This document shows positions 8,789 through 17,258 of a DNA stretch of 42,441 nucleotides, piece by piece. Origin of the DNA: Desulfobacteraceae bacterium (GTDB lineage: Bacteria; Desulfobacterota; Desulfobacteria; Desulfobacterales; Desulfosalsimonadaceae). Below the pieces are notes generated by a model. That model had not been told where the DNA came from. It saw nothing but the letters and a program-made list of their open reading frames with translations, and did not search any database. Where the stretch lies: contig QZJS01000022.1 of the NCBI GenBank assembly GCA_003597945.1, forward strand, positions 1 to 42,441, given 5' to 3'. The position numbers and the translations under genes were made by a program. Numbering within the stretch: the stretch's first letter is position 1; each line of letters opens with the position of its first letter.

Positions 8789-9478
8789 ATGAATAGACGA
8801 ATAACCGATGCAATGATTACAGGATGCGCGGCCTTTTTTATCATAACCCTGACCGCCCTGTCTCTTTACGCCCAGGAAAAACAGGATGAGGAATTCTGGG
8901 AGATCCATCCCGCCTTTGACAGCTATCACCCGAACGTGATCGCCGTGCTGCCCATGGATAATCTCACCCTGGAACCCGAAATGGAGACCCACCTTTACAA
9001 CAGCGTCTACGAACAGCTCCAGGCCAAGGGATATCGACGAATCTCCGTTGATCGCGTTCAGCAGGTCATGCGCGACATGGGGATCCAGACCGCCGGTCAG
9101 CTTCAGGGCATCAGCCGCGAGCGCCTGTGCGCCACGTTAAACACCGATGCCGTGTTTTACGGCCAGGTGGATCAGTCCGCATCCATTCACGAAGGTGTAT
9201 ATGACGCCATTGTGGTCTCCTGCTCCCTGCGGCTTATCGATTGCAAAACCGGCGCCGTGCTATGGCGCAGCGAACAGTGGCGAACGGCGCACCGCCAGTG
9301 GCAGATCGATCCGTTTAACGCATTGATCAATCTGGCGGCTCACGCTTCTGCTTCCCGCAAAGACAGGATCGCCTGGCTGGTCCAGGAAATGCTGAAAACC
9401 ATTCCCGCGGGAAAGGTCCATATTGAATTGGACAACCTTTTGAAACAGGCAACGGAAATTACCATTCCGGCGGAATAA
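8789..9478 (+). CDS. GNA1162/DUF799-like periplasmic protein
   Basis: A 229-residue protein with an N-terminal hydrophobic signal ending about residue 28 (LSLYAQ). No lipobox cysteine is placed correctly, although typical GNA1162 proteins are lipoproteins. The mature part begins HPAFDSYHPNVIAVLPMDNLT, followed by NTDAVFYGQVDQS and a GAVLWRSEQWR strand, features I associate with the DUF799/GNA1162 family, whose fold is related to TolB-N and CsgG. In Neisseria, GNA1162 is a surface-exposed lipoprotein of unknown function, and relatives often sit next to CsgG-like genes. Here too it directly follows a CsgG-like lipoprotein, which strengthens both assignments. It may form part of an envelope complex for export or assembly. 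Confidence 0.72.
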   Translation: MNRRITDAMITGCAAFFIITLTALSLYAQEKQDEEFWEIHPAFDSYHPNVIAVLPMDNLTLEPEMETHLYNSVYEQLQAKGYRRISVDRVQQVMRDMGIQTAGQLQGISRERLCATLNTDAVFYGQVDQSASIHEGVYDAIVVSCSLRLIDCKTGAVLWRSEQWRTAHRQWQIDPFNALINLAAHASASRKDRIAWLVQEMLKTIPAGKVHIELDNLLKQATEITIPAE

Positions 9479-9541
9479 ACATATTATTGAAAACGTATTT
9501 CAGCGATAACCGTTTTTTAAATTTCATTGGAGATCTGTCAT

Positions 9542-10630
9542 ATGTGTAAAAAAATGCTAAAAAATCTTATTTATAATCTTAATCGGTCCACTAAAAGAGT
9601 TTCTTTTTCGTTTGCTATTATGCTTGGACTTTCAATGATCATTCAGGCAACAGGAGCCGGAACGTTGCGGGCCGCCGACACCGCCATGAAACATACGCCA
9701 CCCGACTATTTTGTTTCCGAGCACCGCATGCAGCTTGATGTGGATGTGCGGGATCCCGGCGGGATCAACCTGGTGCGGCTCTATTTCAAGGCCGCCGGCG
9801 AAGCGGATCTGGTTTTTGTTCCCATGAGCCCGGCAGGTTCAAACAAATACGCCGGTATTCTGCCTGCGCCTTCGGCCACTACCGCCCAGATCGAATATCT
9901 CTTCCTGGCGGTCAACGCGGCAAACCAGGTGGTGCGCAGCCAGACCTTCTACATTTATAAAGATGACGCCCAAAAGAAACCGGCCTGGCAGGATATCCCC
10001 AAAGACGGGGAAATCCGGGTCAGCATGGAACTCGATAAAGCCCCCACGGAGCTCCGGGGTTTCAGCGACAATGTCGCCATCGACGTGGTGGAATCCGGAG
10101 TCCGGTTCGGTGTGGTAGCCCTGCTCTATGACGCTTCCCAGACCGGAAGCGGCGCGGGCCTGAGCGGATCGGCCGCATCCGCCACGTCAGCCGGTTCGAT
10201 TACGGCGGAAACCGCCGGCTTCAGCACCACCACCATGATTGTCGCCGGCGTGGTGGGCGCGGCCGCGGTGGGCGGCGGCATTGCCGCGGCCGGCGGCAGC
10301 TCCGGCGGCGGCGGAAAAAGCGCCGCTGAGGAGCTGACATCCACTACTATTCTGGGCAGCTGGAAATTTTCAGGAAATCGAAGAGATGGCGTTCGTCGAA
10401 GCGGAACCATCGACTTTAATGAAAACGGGACGCATACGTATACGGTTAAAGATGCCGATGGTCAGTCCGATGGCAGCGGCAGCGGAAACTGGAGCCTTTC
10501 GGGAACCACGTTAACGATCACTTTCCAGACGATTTCAACATGGAACGGGACGGTTTCCGGAGATTCCAAAAAATTTACCATAGATACCACCACCGGAACC
10601 AATCACGGGGTTTATACATTTACCCGTTAA
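9542..10630 (+). CDS. Secreted glycine-zipper protein, paralogue 1 (lipocalin-like tail)
   Basis: The ATG at 9542 is preferred over a TTG at 9527 because GGAG at 9529-9532 is ideally spaced for it. The 362-residue product has a long signal peptide ending about residue 45. A core of about 156 residues (ADTAMKHTPPDYF to VALLYDASQ) contains an Ig-like beta domain and a second block starting GEIRVSMELDKAP. A short Ala/Ser/Gly linker leads to a glycine-zipper helix (VAGVVGAAAVGGGIAAAGG), which could insert into a membrane or oligomerise, and a Gly-rich stretch. The last 100 residues (LGSWKFSG, GTIDFNENGTHTYTV, GNWSLSGTTLTI) look like a small lipocalin-like beta barrel. The core is about 90% identical to the next gene. 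I do not recognise a named family; it may be the effector or structural product of this locus. Confidence 0.8.
   Translation: MCKKMLKNLIYNLNRSTKRVSFSFAIMLGLSMIIQATGAGTLRAADTAMKHTPPDYFVSEHRMQLDVDVRDPGGINLVRLYFKAAGEADLVFVPMSPAGSNKYAGILPAPSATTAQIEYLFLAVNAANQVVRSQTFYIYKDDAQKKPAWQDIPKDGEIRVSMELDKAPTELRGFSDNVAIDVVESGVRFGVVALLYDASQTGSGAGLSGSAASATSAGSITAETAGFSTTTMIVAGVVGAAAVGGGIAAAGGSSGGGGKSAAEELTSTTILGSWKFSGNRRDGVRRSGTIDFNENGTHTYTVKDADGQSDGSGSGNWSLSGTTLTITFQTISTWNGTVSGDSKKFTIDTTTGTNHGVYTFTR
9671..10141 (+). repeat. Direct repeat copy 1, 471-base shared core
   Basis: This stretch encodes the core of paralogue 1 and aligns without gaps to 10818-11288 in paralogue 2. By eye the encoded residues differ at about 15 of 156 positions. 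Similarity stops sharply at the signal peptide on one side and at the variable linker on the other. Confidence 0.9.
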
Positions 10631-10691
10631 GCACTCCGGGTGTTGCATAAATCCACAGGATAACGATTTCAGAATCTGAGGAGAGAGTAAA

Positions 10692-11879
10692 ATGAAAACC
10701 TTCTTTTTAAAATCGGATACATTTAGCCGCGCTGCCGGGCAAGGAATCAAATTATTCTTCATTACCGGATTGTTTGCCCTGATGCTGTTCTCGCCATATC
10801 TGGCATCAAAAGTTACTGCCGCCGACACCGCCATGAAACACACACCGCCGGACTATTTTGTTTCCGAGCATCGCATGCAGCTGGATGTGGATGTGCGGGA
10901 TCCCGGCGGGATCAACCTGGTGCGGCTCTATTTTAAGGCCGCCGGCGAAGCGGATCTGGTTTTTGTTCCCATGAACCCGGCGGGGGCGAATAAATACGCC
11001 GGCATTCTGCCCGCGCCATCGGCCACCACCGACCAGATCGAATATCTCTTTCTGGCCGTAAACGGCGCCAACCAGGTGGTGCGCACCCAGAGCTTTTACA
11101 TTTACAAGGACAACACCCAGGAGACACCGGCCTGGCAGGATATTCCCAGGGAAGGGGAAATCCGGGTCAGCATGGAACTGGATGCGGCGCCCAAGGAGCT
11201 CCGGGGCTTCAGCGATAATGTGACCATCGACGTGGTGGAATCCGGGGTCCGGTTCGGCGTGGTGGCCCTGCTCTATGACGCTTCCCAGAGCAAAGGTGGC
11301 GGCGCGGGGGCAGGCGGAGAGACCGCGACAGCGACTTCGGCTGAGGCCGGTATGACCGGCACAGCAGCAGCGGCAACCTCGGCTGAAGCAGCAGGATTGA
11401 CCGGCGCGGCAGCAGCCGCTACATCGGCCGGGACCATCACCGCCGGGACCATCGGCTTCAGCACCACCACACTTGTGGTTGCCGGCGTGGTGGGCGCAGC
11501 CGCGGTCGGCGGCGGCGTTGCCGCGGCCAGCAGCGGTTCCAGCGGTGGCGGCGGATCAAGCAAGCCCGATCCGGACGCACCGACCCTGACGGTTTCCCAA
11601 AGGAACATTGCCGCCTGCGTGATAGATTACAACGCCATCCAGGATGATTTTTATGACATGTATCTTAACGGCAGCTTTATCGGGAAAGTTGAAATGCCCG
11701 TAGGTGGAACCGTTTGCCATAATATCAATCTCCAGTCCGGAAACAACATTCTGGAGCTCCGTCTCACGGAGACAAAGGGTTCAAGCACGCTGCTGCAGAT
11801 TAACCTGAACAACGGCGAGGCTATCGCTACCTTCAGCGGCTCCCAGAACCACACATGGAATATTGAAGCGCCAAAGTAA
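10692..11879 (+). CDS. Secreted glycine-zipper protein, paralogue 2 (different tail)
   Basis: A 395-residue paralogue of the preceding gene, preceded by GAGGAGAGAG. Its signal peptide (about 1-40, ending KVTA) is unrelated in sequence to that of paralogue 1, yet the following core of about 156 residues is about 90% identical. The linker is longer and made of degenerate Ala/Thr/Ser repeats (variants of AAAATSAEA), then the same glycine-zipper helix (VVAGVVGAAAVGGGVAAA). The C-terminal 100 residues differ entirely: a beta-rich domain (PTLTVSQRNIAACVIDYN, YDMYLNGSFIGKVEMPVGG) with two cysteines that could form a disulphide. The arrangement is a constant export or assembly core with exchangeable ends. 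The adaptor gene follows after 160 bases, so export by the ABC system is possible but unproven. Confidence 0.82.
   Translation: MKTFFLKSDTFSRAAGQGIKLFFITGLFALMLFSPYLASKVTAADTAMKHTPPDYFVSEHRMQLDVDVRDPGGINLVRLYFKAAGEADLVFVPMNPAGANKYAGILPAPSATTDQIEYLFLAVNGANQVVRTQSFYIYKDNTQETPAWQDIPREGEIRVSMELDAAPKELRGFSDNVTIDVVESGVRFGVVALLYDASQSKGGGAGAGGETATATSAEAGMTGTAAAATSAEAAGLTGAAAAATSAGTITAGTIGFSTTTLVVAGVVGAAAVGGGVAAASSGSSGGGGSSKPDPDAPTLTVSQRNIAACVIDYNAIQDDFYDMYLNGSFIGKVEMPVGGTVCHNINLQSGNNILELRLTETKGSSTLLQINLNNGEAIATFSGSQNHTWNIEAPK
10818..11288 (+). repeat. Direct repeat copy 2, 471-base shared core
   Basis: Second copy of the 471-base core (copy 1 at 9671-10141), same orientation and same length. The lack of indels points to recent duplication or gene conversion of the core only. 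Confidence 0.9.
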
Positions 11880-11936
11880 TGCAATAACAATAATCAATAA
11901 TCGTTAAAATCCGATTTCGTTTACTCCCTGTCGCCA

Positions 11937-11970
11937 TCCGGTGCGGATGGCATCCGTCATCCGCACCGGA
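11937..11970 (+). terminator. Perfect 13-base hairpin after the tandem paralogues
   Basis: TCCGGTGCGGATG (11937-11949) pairs exactly with CATCCGCACCGGA (11958-11970) around an eight-base loop. No T-run follows, so intrinsic termination is uncertain; a partial terminator, processing site or stability element between the paralogues and the exporter genes is plausible. Confidence 0.55.
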
Positions 11971-12039
11971 ACAATGCTTCTTATCTGGAAAACCGCAATC
12001 AACCATCAAATCGATTGTCTCTAAGAACAAAAGTCCGCA

Positions 12040-13521
12040 ATGTTTTCAAATAAAAAATTATATGTCATGCTGGCCGCTGTTTTACTCGTGGCCGGCTTTC
12101 TGCTTTGGCATGCGTTACCCAGTGACCCTGCAGCGTCGGCCCCGGTATTAACGGCCCGGGCCGAGATCGCCGATATCGCGGTGGAAGTCCGCACCGTGGG
12201 TGAACTGGACGCGGCCAATTCCCTTGTGGTCAGTTCGGCGGTCCGGGGGGACCGGGGCAAGATCATCGAGATGGTGGAAGACGGGACGTCGGTTGATAAC
12301 GGCGACATTCTCATACGGCTGGACCCGTCCACATTTGAAGAAGAAGTCCTGCGCCTGCGTTCCCGGGTGATTGAACTGGCATCCATGGTTAAGGCCCAGG
12401 AGCAACTGCTGGAATGGGAAAAAAACCAGGCGGAACGAGAAATTTACAGGGCTGAAAGCGATCTTCACGTGGCCGGGCTCGAGCTGCGCCGTCTGGAGAT
12501 GGGCGAAGGTCCAAAGGAGCTGGCCCGAATCGAGGCCGACGTCCGGAAAGCCCAAGAAGAATTTGAAAAAAAACGGCGGTACCTGGATGCCTTAAATGAG
12601 CTCAAGGAACGGGGCTTTTCCAATCCGACGGAAATCGAACAAATCGAAAACATCATCGCCGATGCCGAGCAAGCTTTTCGCATGGCTGAAATGCAGTTTA
12701 CCAGCTACCGGGATCACCTGCTGCCGATCCAGATCGAAAAAGCCAAAGCCGCCCTTGCCGCGGCTGAAATCAACCTGGAGCAGATTAAGCGGGGCAGCGG
12801 TTATAAAATCGGCCAGGCCATGGCGACCCTTGACAAATCCGAGCAGGAGCTGGAAGTGGCCCGCCAGAATCTCCAAAAGGCCCAGGAAGAGCTGGCCGCC
12901 GCCACGATCCGCGCGCCTGGTCCCGGCATGGTGGTGTTTGCCGAGCAGATGCGCGAGGGCGGCCGCCGCAAGCCCCGCATCGGGGACCAGGTCTGGCAGA
13001 ACCAGCCATTGGTCTATCTGCCGGATGTATCCCGGATGATCGTCAACACCCAGGTCCGGGAGATCGACCTGCATAAGATCGATATCGGAAAACCCGTGTC
13101 TTTGCGCGTGGACGCCTATCCCCAGTTACAACTGACCGGGAAAGTCACAACCATCGGCATCCTTGCCGACGCACGGGAATCCGCTCGCCAGGGCGGGAAA
13201 TATTTCAAGGTCGCCATCACCGTGGACCAGCCCGATCCCCGGCTGCGGCCCGGCATGACCGCCCGGGTCACTATTTTATGCGATACGGTTAAAAATGTGC
13301 TCACCGCCCCGGTGTTTGCGATCTTTGGACAAAACGACCGCTTTTTCGCTTATGTGGATGTGCGGGCCAGCTTTGAAAAACGCGAAGTGAGGGTGGGGTT
13401 GCAGTCGGATCACCTGGTCCAGATCATCTCCGGCCTTTCTCCCGGCGATGCCATCGCCCTGAGTGAGCCGCCGGCCGATGATATCCGCGGCATTGTCCTG
13501 CTGGAAAACCCCGCCCCTTAA
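12040..13521 (+). CDS. Periplasmic adaptor (HlyD/MacA-like) of an ABC exporter
   Basis: A 493-residue membrane-fusion protein. One N-terminal membrane anchor (about 5-27, LYVMLAAVLLVAGFLLW) is followed by the first half of a lipoyl-type domain (ADIAVEVRTVGELDAANSLV). A long alpha-helical hairpin of about 190 residues comes next, rich in Glu, Lys, Arg and Ala. The second lipoyl half (AATIRAPGPGMVVFAE) and a beta-barrel plus membrane-proximal domain (LRPGMTARVTILCD) complete it. This is the standard layout of the subunit that bridges an inner-membrane ABC permease and a TolC-type channel. The long hairpin suits direct contact with the TolC-like protein at 15804. ATPase, permease and channel genes follow in order. 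Substrate unknown. Confidence 0.88.
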   Translation: MFSNKKLYVMLAAVLLVAGFLLWHALPSDPAASAPVLTARAEIADIAVEVRTVGELDAANSLVVSSAVRGDRGKIIEMVEDGTSVDNGDILIRLDPSTFEEEVLRLRSRVIELASMVKAQEQLLEWEKNQAEREIYRAESDLHVAGLELRRLEMGEGPKELARIEADVRKAQEEFEKKRRYLDALNELKERGFSNPTEIEQIENIIADAEQAFRMAEMQFTSYRDHLLPIQIEKAKAALAAAEINLEQIKRGSGYKIGQAMATLDKSEQELEVARQNLQKAQEELAAATIRAPGPGMVVFAEQMREGGRRKPRIGDQVWQNQPLVYLPDVSRMIVNTQVREIDLHKIDIGKPVSLRVDAYPQLQLTGKVTTIGILADARESARQGGKYFKVAITVDQPDPRLRPGMTARVTILCDTVKNVLTAPVFAIFGQNDRFFAYVDVRASFEKREVRVGLQSDHLVQIISGLSPGDAIALSEPPADDIRGIVLLENPAP

Positions 13522-13650
13522 TGCTTTGGCAACCGCGCTTTGGGGGAGATATTTCGGCTTTTTTGGGGACGGATTTAAAAGCTGACAGCGTCGAAAAAAA
13601 AGTCGGATTGGACTAAAATCTTGGATTTCGCGAAGAAAACGCATTACGCA

Positions 13651-14343
13651 ATGACGCCGCAAGACGAAACAAAGCCGGTCATCAACGCCCGGGGATTATA
13701 CATGCAATATCCGTCGGGTGAAGGGGTCATCGACGTGCTGCGCCATGTGGACATCACAATGGCCCCCGGCGAATTTGCGGCCATCATGGGGGCATCGGGT
13801 TCGGGAAAATCAACGCTGATGCATATTCTCGGCTGCCTGGAAAGGCCCTGTGCCGGGAGTTACCATCTGGCCGGCAACCATGTCGGCGTGTTAGATGACG
13901 CGGCCCTTTCACGACTTCGGGCCACCCGGATCGGTTTTGTTTTCCAGGCCTGCAACCTGATCCCCCAGTGCACGATCCTGGAAAATACGGAACTTCCCTT
14001 CATGTATCAGCCGGACCCGGTTTCCCCGCGTCAAGTAAAAGCCCGGGCGATAGAAGCCCTGGAAAAAGTCGGACTTGGCCACCGCCTTTCCCACAAGCCC
14101 GGCCGACTTTCCGGCGGAGAGCTTCAGCGGGCCGCCATTGCGCGGGCTTTGGTTATCGATCCCCTGCTGGTGCTGGCCGATGAGCCTACCGGCAATCTGG
14201 ATGTCGCCGCCACAAACAACATCCTTGATCTTTTTGGAACCCTCAACTCCCTTGGCGTGACCCTGCTGGTGGTCACCCACGACGCCAAGGTGGCGGAAAG
14301 GGCCGACCGCGTTCTTTATCTGGAAAACGGGCGCCTGCAATGA
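13651..14343 (+). CDS. ABC transporter ATPase, MacB/LolD type
   Basis: The ATG at 13651 is preferred to an in-frame TTG at 13621; no strong ribosome site is seen for either. The 230-residue ATPase has Walker A GASGSGKST, the Q-loop region FVFQACNLIP, the signature LSGGELQRAAIARAL, Walker B LLVLADEPTGNLD and the H-loop VVTHD. The EPTGNLD and NLIP features are typical of the MacB/LolD/FtsE branch, which powers mechanotransmission transporters rather than classical substrate tunnels. In MacB the ATPase is fused to the permease; here it is separate, with the stop overlapping the permease start by four bases, so equal synthesis is expected. It drives the adaptor-permease-channel complex encoded around it. 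Confidence 0.93.
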   Translation: MTPQDETKPVINARGLYMQYPSGEGVIDVLRHVDITMAPGEFAAIMGASGSGKSTLMHILGCLERPCAGSYHLAGNHVGVLDDAALSRLRATRIGFVFQACNLIPQCTILENTELPFMYQPDPVSPRQVKARAIEALEKVGLGHRLSHKPGRLSGGELQRAAIARALVIDPLLVLADEPTGNLDVAATNNILDLFGTLNSLGVTLLVVTHDAKVAERADRVLYLENGRLQ

Positions 14344-15593
14344 AACCCTTTCATCCCGCCCGTTTCCATCATGTCAGCCTTTTTCAACATGCATGGCAAT
14401 CCCTGGGCATGCACCGGCTGCGCAGCCTGCTGAGCACTCTGGGGATCGTATTCGCCGTAATGGCCGTAGTGGCCATGCTGGCCATTGCCGAGGGAGCCCG
14501 GGTTGAAACCATGGAACAAATCAGGGGACTGGGCATCAGCAATATCCTGATACGCCAGGCCCTTTTGAGCGATGAGCAGATCGCGCGCGCCCGGCGGCGC
14601 CAGGTCCAGGGGCTCGGGGCCGATGATATCGACCTGCTCCGGCAAATTCCGGGTGTAATCGAAATCACCGCCATGAGCGAAGTCAGGGCCGAACTGGCGG
14701 AACTGGGTGAAGCCGAGGCGGTTTCCGTGCTGGCGGTTACGTCTGCCTATGGACGTTCCAAAGGGCTACACGTCGCTGCAGGCCGATTTATCTCGGATCT
14801 GGATGTGGACCGGGGCGGACTGGTCTGCGTACTGGGCGCGGACATGGCCCGGCGGCTGGGCCACGACGGCCGGCTGGATAACGTGCTCCATATCAACGGC
14901 ACACCCCATCGTATCGTCGGCGTTCTGCACTCCCGGGAAAACCGGCAAAACCGGATCGCGCCCGTTGCGTTTCAGGATTTCAATCATACGGTCTTTATTC
15001 CCGTTGATCTGGTCCCGGGCAGTGACGCTGATGACAACTATTACGGCGACCTGTCCGAAATCATCATTTCCATGGCGGCTCCGGCCATGGTGGAGCCCGC
15101 GGCCGCAGCCGTCCGCCGGGTGCTGCAGAACCGTCGCGGGGATGTGGACGATTTCCAGTTGATCCTTCCCAGGGAACTTCTCCGCCAGGCCCGCCAGACC
15201 CAGCGGATCTTCAACGTGGTTCTCGGTTCCATCGCAGGGATCTCCCTGCTGGTGGGCGGAATCGGCATCATGAACATCATGCTGGCCAATGTTTCGGAAC
15301 GGCGTCGTGAAATCGGCATCCGCCGGGCAGTGGGAGCATCCCGGCGCCATATTCTTTATCAGTTTCTGGGCGAGGCGGTTCTGCTCACCGGCCTGGGCGG
15401 CGTGTTCGGGGTGATCATGGGCATGCTGGTGGCCTTCGGTATTGATCTTTTTGTGGAATGGCCCACGTCCGTGAGCATCTGGGCCGTTCTGGCAGCCCTT
15501 GGCATGTCGGCGGCTGTGGGCATCGCGTCCGGACTGTTTCCGGCCTGGACCGCGTCTAATGTCGATCCGGTCGAGGCGCTGCGACAGATATAA
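14340..15593 (+). CDS. MacB/FtsX-family ABC permease
   Basis: A 417-residue permease that overlaps the ATPase stop. A first membrane helix at about 30-52 (LRSLLSTLGIVFAVMAVVAMLAIAEGA) is followed by a large periplasmic region of about 220 residues, the MacB-type core plus sabre subdomains. Three helices lie in the last 130 residues: LGSIAGISLLVGGIGIMNIMLANV, LGGVFGVIMGMLVAFGIDLF and AVLAALGMSAAVGIASGLFPAW. The segment SERRREIGIRRAVGA is the family's conserved coupling motif, and the ending SNVDPVEALR is typical. Such proteins push periplasmic substrates such as lipoproteins, peptides or toxins through a TolC channel rather than carrying cytoplasmic cargo. This fits the neighbouring genes, which encode several secreted proteins. 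Confidence 0.92.
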   Translation: MKPFHPARFHHVSLFQHAWQSLGMHRLRSLLSTLGIVFAVMAVVAMLAIAEGARVETMEQIRGLGISNILIRQALLSDEQIARARRRQVQGLGADDIDLLRQIPGVIEITAMSEVRAELAELGEAEAVSVLAVTSAYGRSKGLHVAAGRFISDLDVDRGGLVCVLGADMARRLGHDGRLDNVLHINGTPHRIVGVLHSRENRQNRIAPVAFQDFNHTVFIPVDLVPGSDADDNYYGDLSEIIISMAAPAMVEPAAAAVRRVLQNRRGDVDDFQLILPRELLRQARQTQRIFNVVLGSIAGISLLVGGIGIMNIMLANVSERRREIGIRRAVGASRRHILYQFLGEAVLLTGLGGVFGVIMGMLVAFGIDLFVEWPTSVSIWAVLAALGMSAAVGIASGLFPAWTASNVDPVEALRQI

Positions 15594-15596
15594 AGA

Positions 15597-15781
15597 AGGG
15601 GCTCATTCCATCAATTGGTTCGCTCAGTGCGCTTGTTGCCGGCCGTGCCGGTCGATCCGCTGAATTTCTCAAACTCGGGCTTCGCCCTCAAACAGTGAGA
15701 AATTCTTGACGCGGATCAACCGCCACGCCTTTTTCGGCAACAAACGCAAATCCGCTCACCAACCGATGGACACGCGCCCCT
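15597..15781. repeat. 185-base imperfect palindromic element
   Basis: Between the permease and the channel gene lies a long inverted repeat. Paired blocks from the outside in are AGGGGC/GCCCCT (15597/15776), TCCATC/GATGGA (15607/15765), GCGCTTGTTGCCG/CGGCAACAAACGC with one mismatch (15629/15735), GATCCGC/GCGGATC (15654/15711) and GAATTTCTCA/TGAGAAATTC (15662/15696), around a small GGGC-TTC-GCCC hairpin. The order is conserved in both arms, so the structure is not chance. It looks like a non-coding miniature or REP/BIME-like element; copy number elsewhere is unknown. Confidence 0.85.
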
Positions 15782-15803
15782 AAAGCGGCAAGTGGAGTCA
15801 AAA

Positions 15804-17225
15804 ATGACAATAATATTCTTATCTGTAAAATTATCACTATCGCGATACATGGCTTGCGCCTTGCTTATACTCTGCGTGGTGATATGGCATGCGCCGGCTC
15901 ACGCCGTTGAGACCTTCTCCCTTGAAGAGGTCATCAACCGCGCATTGATAGCCAACCGCAGCATGATTGATGCCCGTGACGATATCCGTCGTGCTGCCAT
16001 GAACACAGATATCGCGGAATCCGAATTCGAACTTAAAATCCTGCCCGGCGCCGGTGTCGGTTTTTCCGGCGGGGATGACGCCTCCACCCAGACCGATCTC
16101 AACCTGCAAGTATCCCTGCAAAAAAGGCTGCCCTACGGCACCGATGTCAGCCTGACCCCTGCCCTGCAGCACACGGAAGACGGATACAGCACCCGGGCAA
16201 GGCTCCGGATCACCCAGCCCCTGCTGCGGGGAGCCGGAAAAGACGTGACCTATTCCGGAGTATACGGCGCGCAATACGGGCAGCGCACCGCCGACCGCAA
16301 TTTTTATCTGCGGCAGGTGGATATTGTATTCGGCGCGGTGCAGCGCACATATGCGATCATCCGCCAGCAGGAACTGATGCGACTGCAGGCCGAATCGGTC
16401 CGGCGACTGTCCGATCATGCCGAAGCCGCGGCCATCAAGGAGCAAATGGGGCTGGTCAATGCCATTGATCTTTACCGGGCACGCATCCAGGCCGGTCAGG
16501 CCGCCGAAGATCTGCTTCGCATCGAGGAAGCCTACAGCGAAGCATTGGATTCCCTGAAATTTTTCCTGGCCCTGCCCCTGGAAAAAGAGATCGCGGTAAG
16601 CGCCCCTCTTTCCTTTGACCGGGAATCCCTTGATCTGGACGAAATGGTGGAAACCGCCCTGGCAAAACGCGTGGAGCTGGCACAGACCCAGGACGCCATT
16701 GCCGAGGCCAGGCGCCTTTCCTCGCTGGCTGAAAAAGACACGCTGCCCGAGCTCAACGTGATGCTTTCCATTCTGCAATCCGCCGACGAAAAAGATGATT
16801 TCCCCGGATCATTTCCGGACAAGACCGGATGGGGAATCAGCTTCGGATCAAGCACGGATGTGATGCGAACGGCCCAGAAGATTTTTTTTAAGGAGAGCCT
16901 GATTAATATCGACGCGGCCATCCGGCGGCAGGGAGCCGTCAGAGACGACATCGTCTCCCAGGTCAAGCGGGAAATCCGGAGCCTGCTGCGGCTCGATCAG
17001 GCCATTGACAACCAGGAAAAGCAGATCCACCAGGCCCGGGGTCAGATGGAGCTGTCATTCGTCAAATTCCAGCACGGCCTTGCCAGCAACTTTGATCTCA
17101 TTGAGGCGGAAACCGCCCTGCGCCGGGCCCAGACCCAGCTCATCTCCGCGGTCATCGACTATATTCTCGGCCAGTACCGGCTCCGGGCCGTGCTGGGCAC
17201 GCTGATCGAAAGGCCGGAGATATAA
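15804..17225 (+). CDS. TolC-family outer-membrane channel
   Basis: The ATG at 15804 is preferred over a GTG at 15792 because GGAG at 15794-15797 is correctly spaced. The 473-residue product has a signal peptide ending about AHAVE. Two homologous halves follow, each starting with an amphipathic helical stretch (FSLEEVINRALIANRSMIDA and the later LDEMVETALAKRVEL) and containing long coiled helices rich in Ala, Gln and Glu. Beta segments carry alternating polar and hydrophobic residues (DVSLTPALQ, RARLRITQPLLRG). The terminal QYRLRAVLGTLIERPE is typical of outer-membrane efflux proteins. It supplies the exit duct for the upstream adaptor, ATPase and permease. The palindromic element separates it from them, so it may have its own expression control. 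Confidence 0.9.
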   Translation: MTIIFLSVKLSLSRYMACALLILCVVIWHAPAHAVETFSLEEVINRALIANRSMIDARDDIRRAAMNTDIAESEFELKILPGAGVGFSGGDDASTQTDLNLQVSLQKRLPYGTDVSLTPALQHTEDGYSTRARLRITQPLLRGAGKDVTYSGVYGAQYGQRTADRNFYLRQVDIVFGAVQRTYAIIRQQELMRLQAESVRRLSDHAEAAAIKEQMGLVNAIDLYRARIQAGQAAEDLLRIEEAYSEALDSLKFFLALPLEKEIAVSAPLSFDRESLDLDEMVETALAKRVELAQTQDAIAEARRLSSLAEKDTLPELNVMLSILQSADEKDDFPGSFPDKTGWGISFGSSTDVMRTAQKIFFKESLINIDAAIRRQGAVRDDIVSQVKREIRSLLRLDQAIDNQEKQIHQARGQMELSFVKFQHGLASNFDLIEAETALRRAQTQLISAVIDYILGQYRLRAVLGTLIERPEI

Positions 17226-17258
17226 TAAGACGGCAGGGCTTTCCGGACCACGCAGCGG

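Noticed and set aside
7913..9478. A curli (csg) secretion operon
   Set aside because: Only CsgG-like and GNA1162-like proteins are present; no curli subunits or CsgE/CsgF were found in the window.
11300..11450. Tandem DNA repeat array in paralogue 2
   Set aside because: The Ala/Thr/Ser units are degenerate at DNA level and vary in length, so they are a low-complexity linker rather than a clean satellite.
15837..16778. Minus-strand open frame of 313 codons
   Set aside because: It is antisense to the TolC-like gene, Gly- and Gln-rich without a fold pattern, and starts without a ribosome site.
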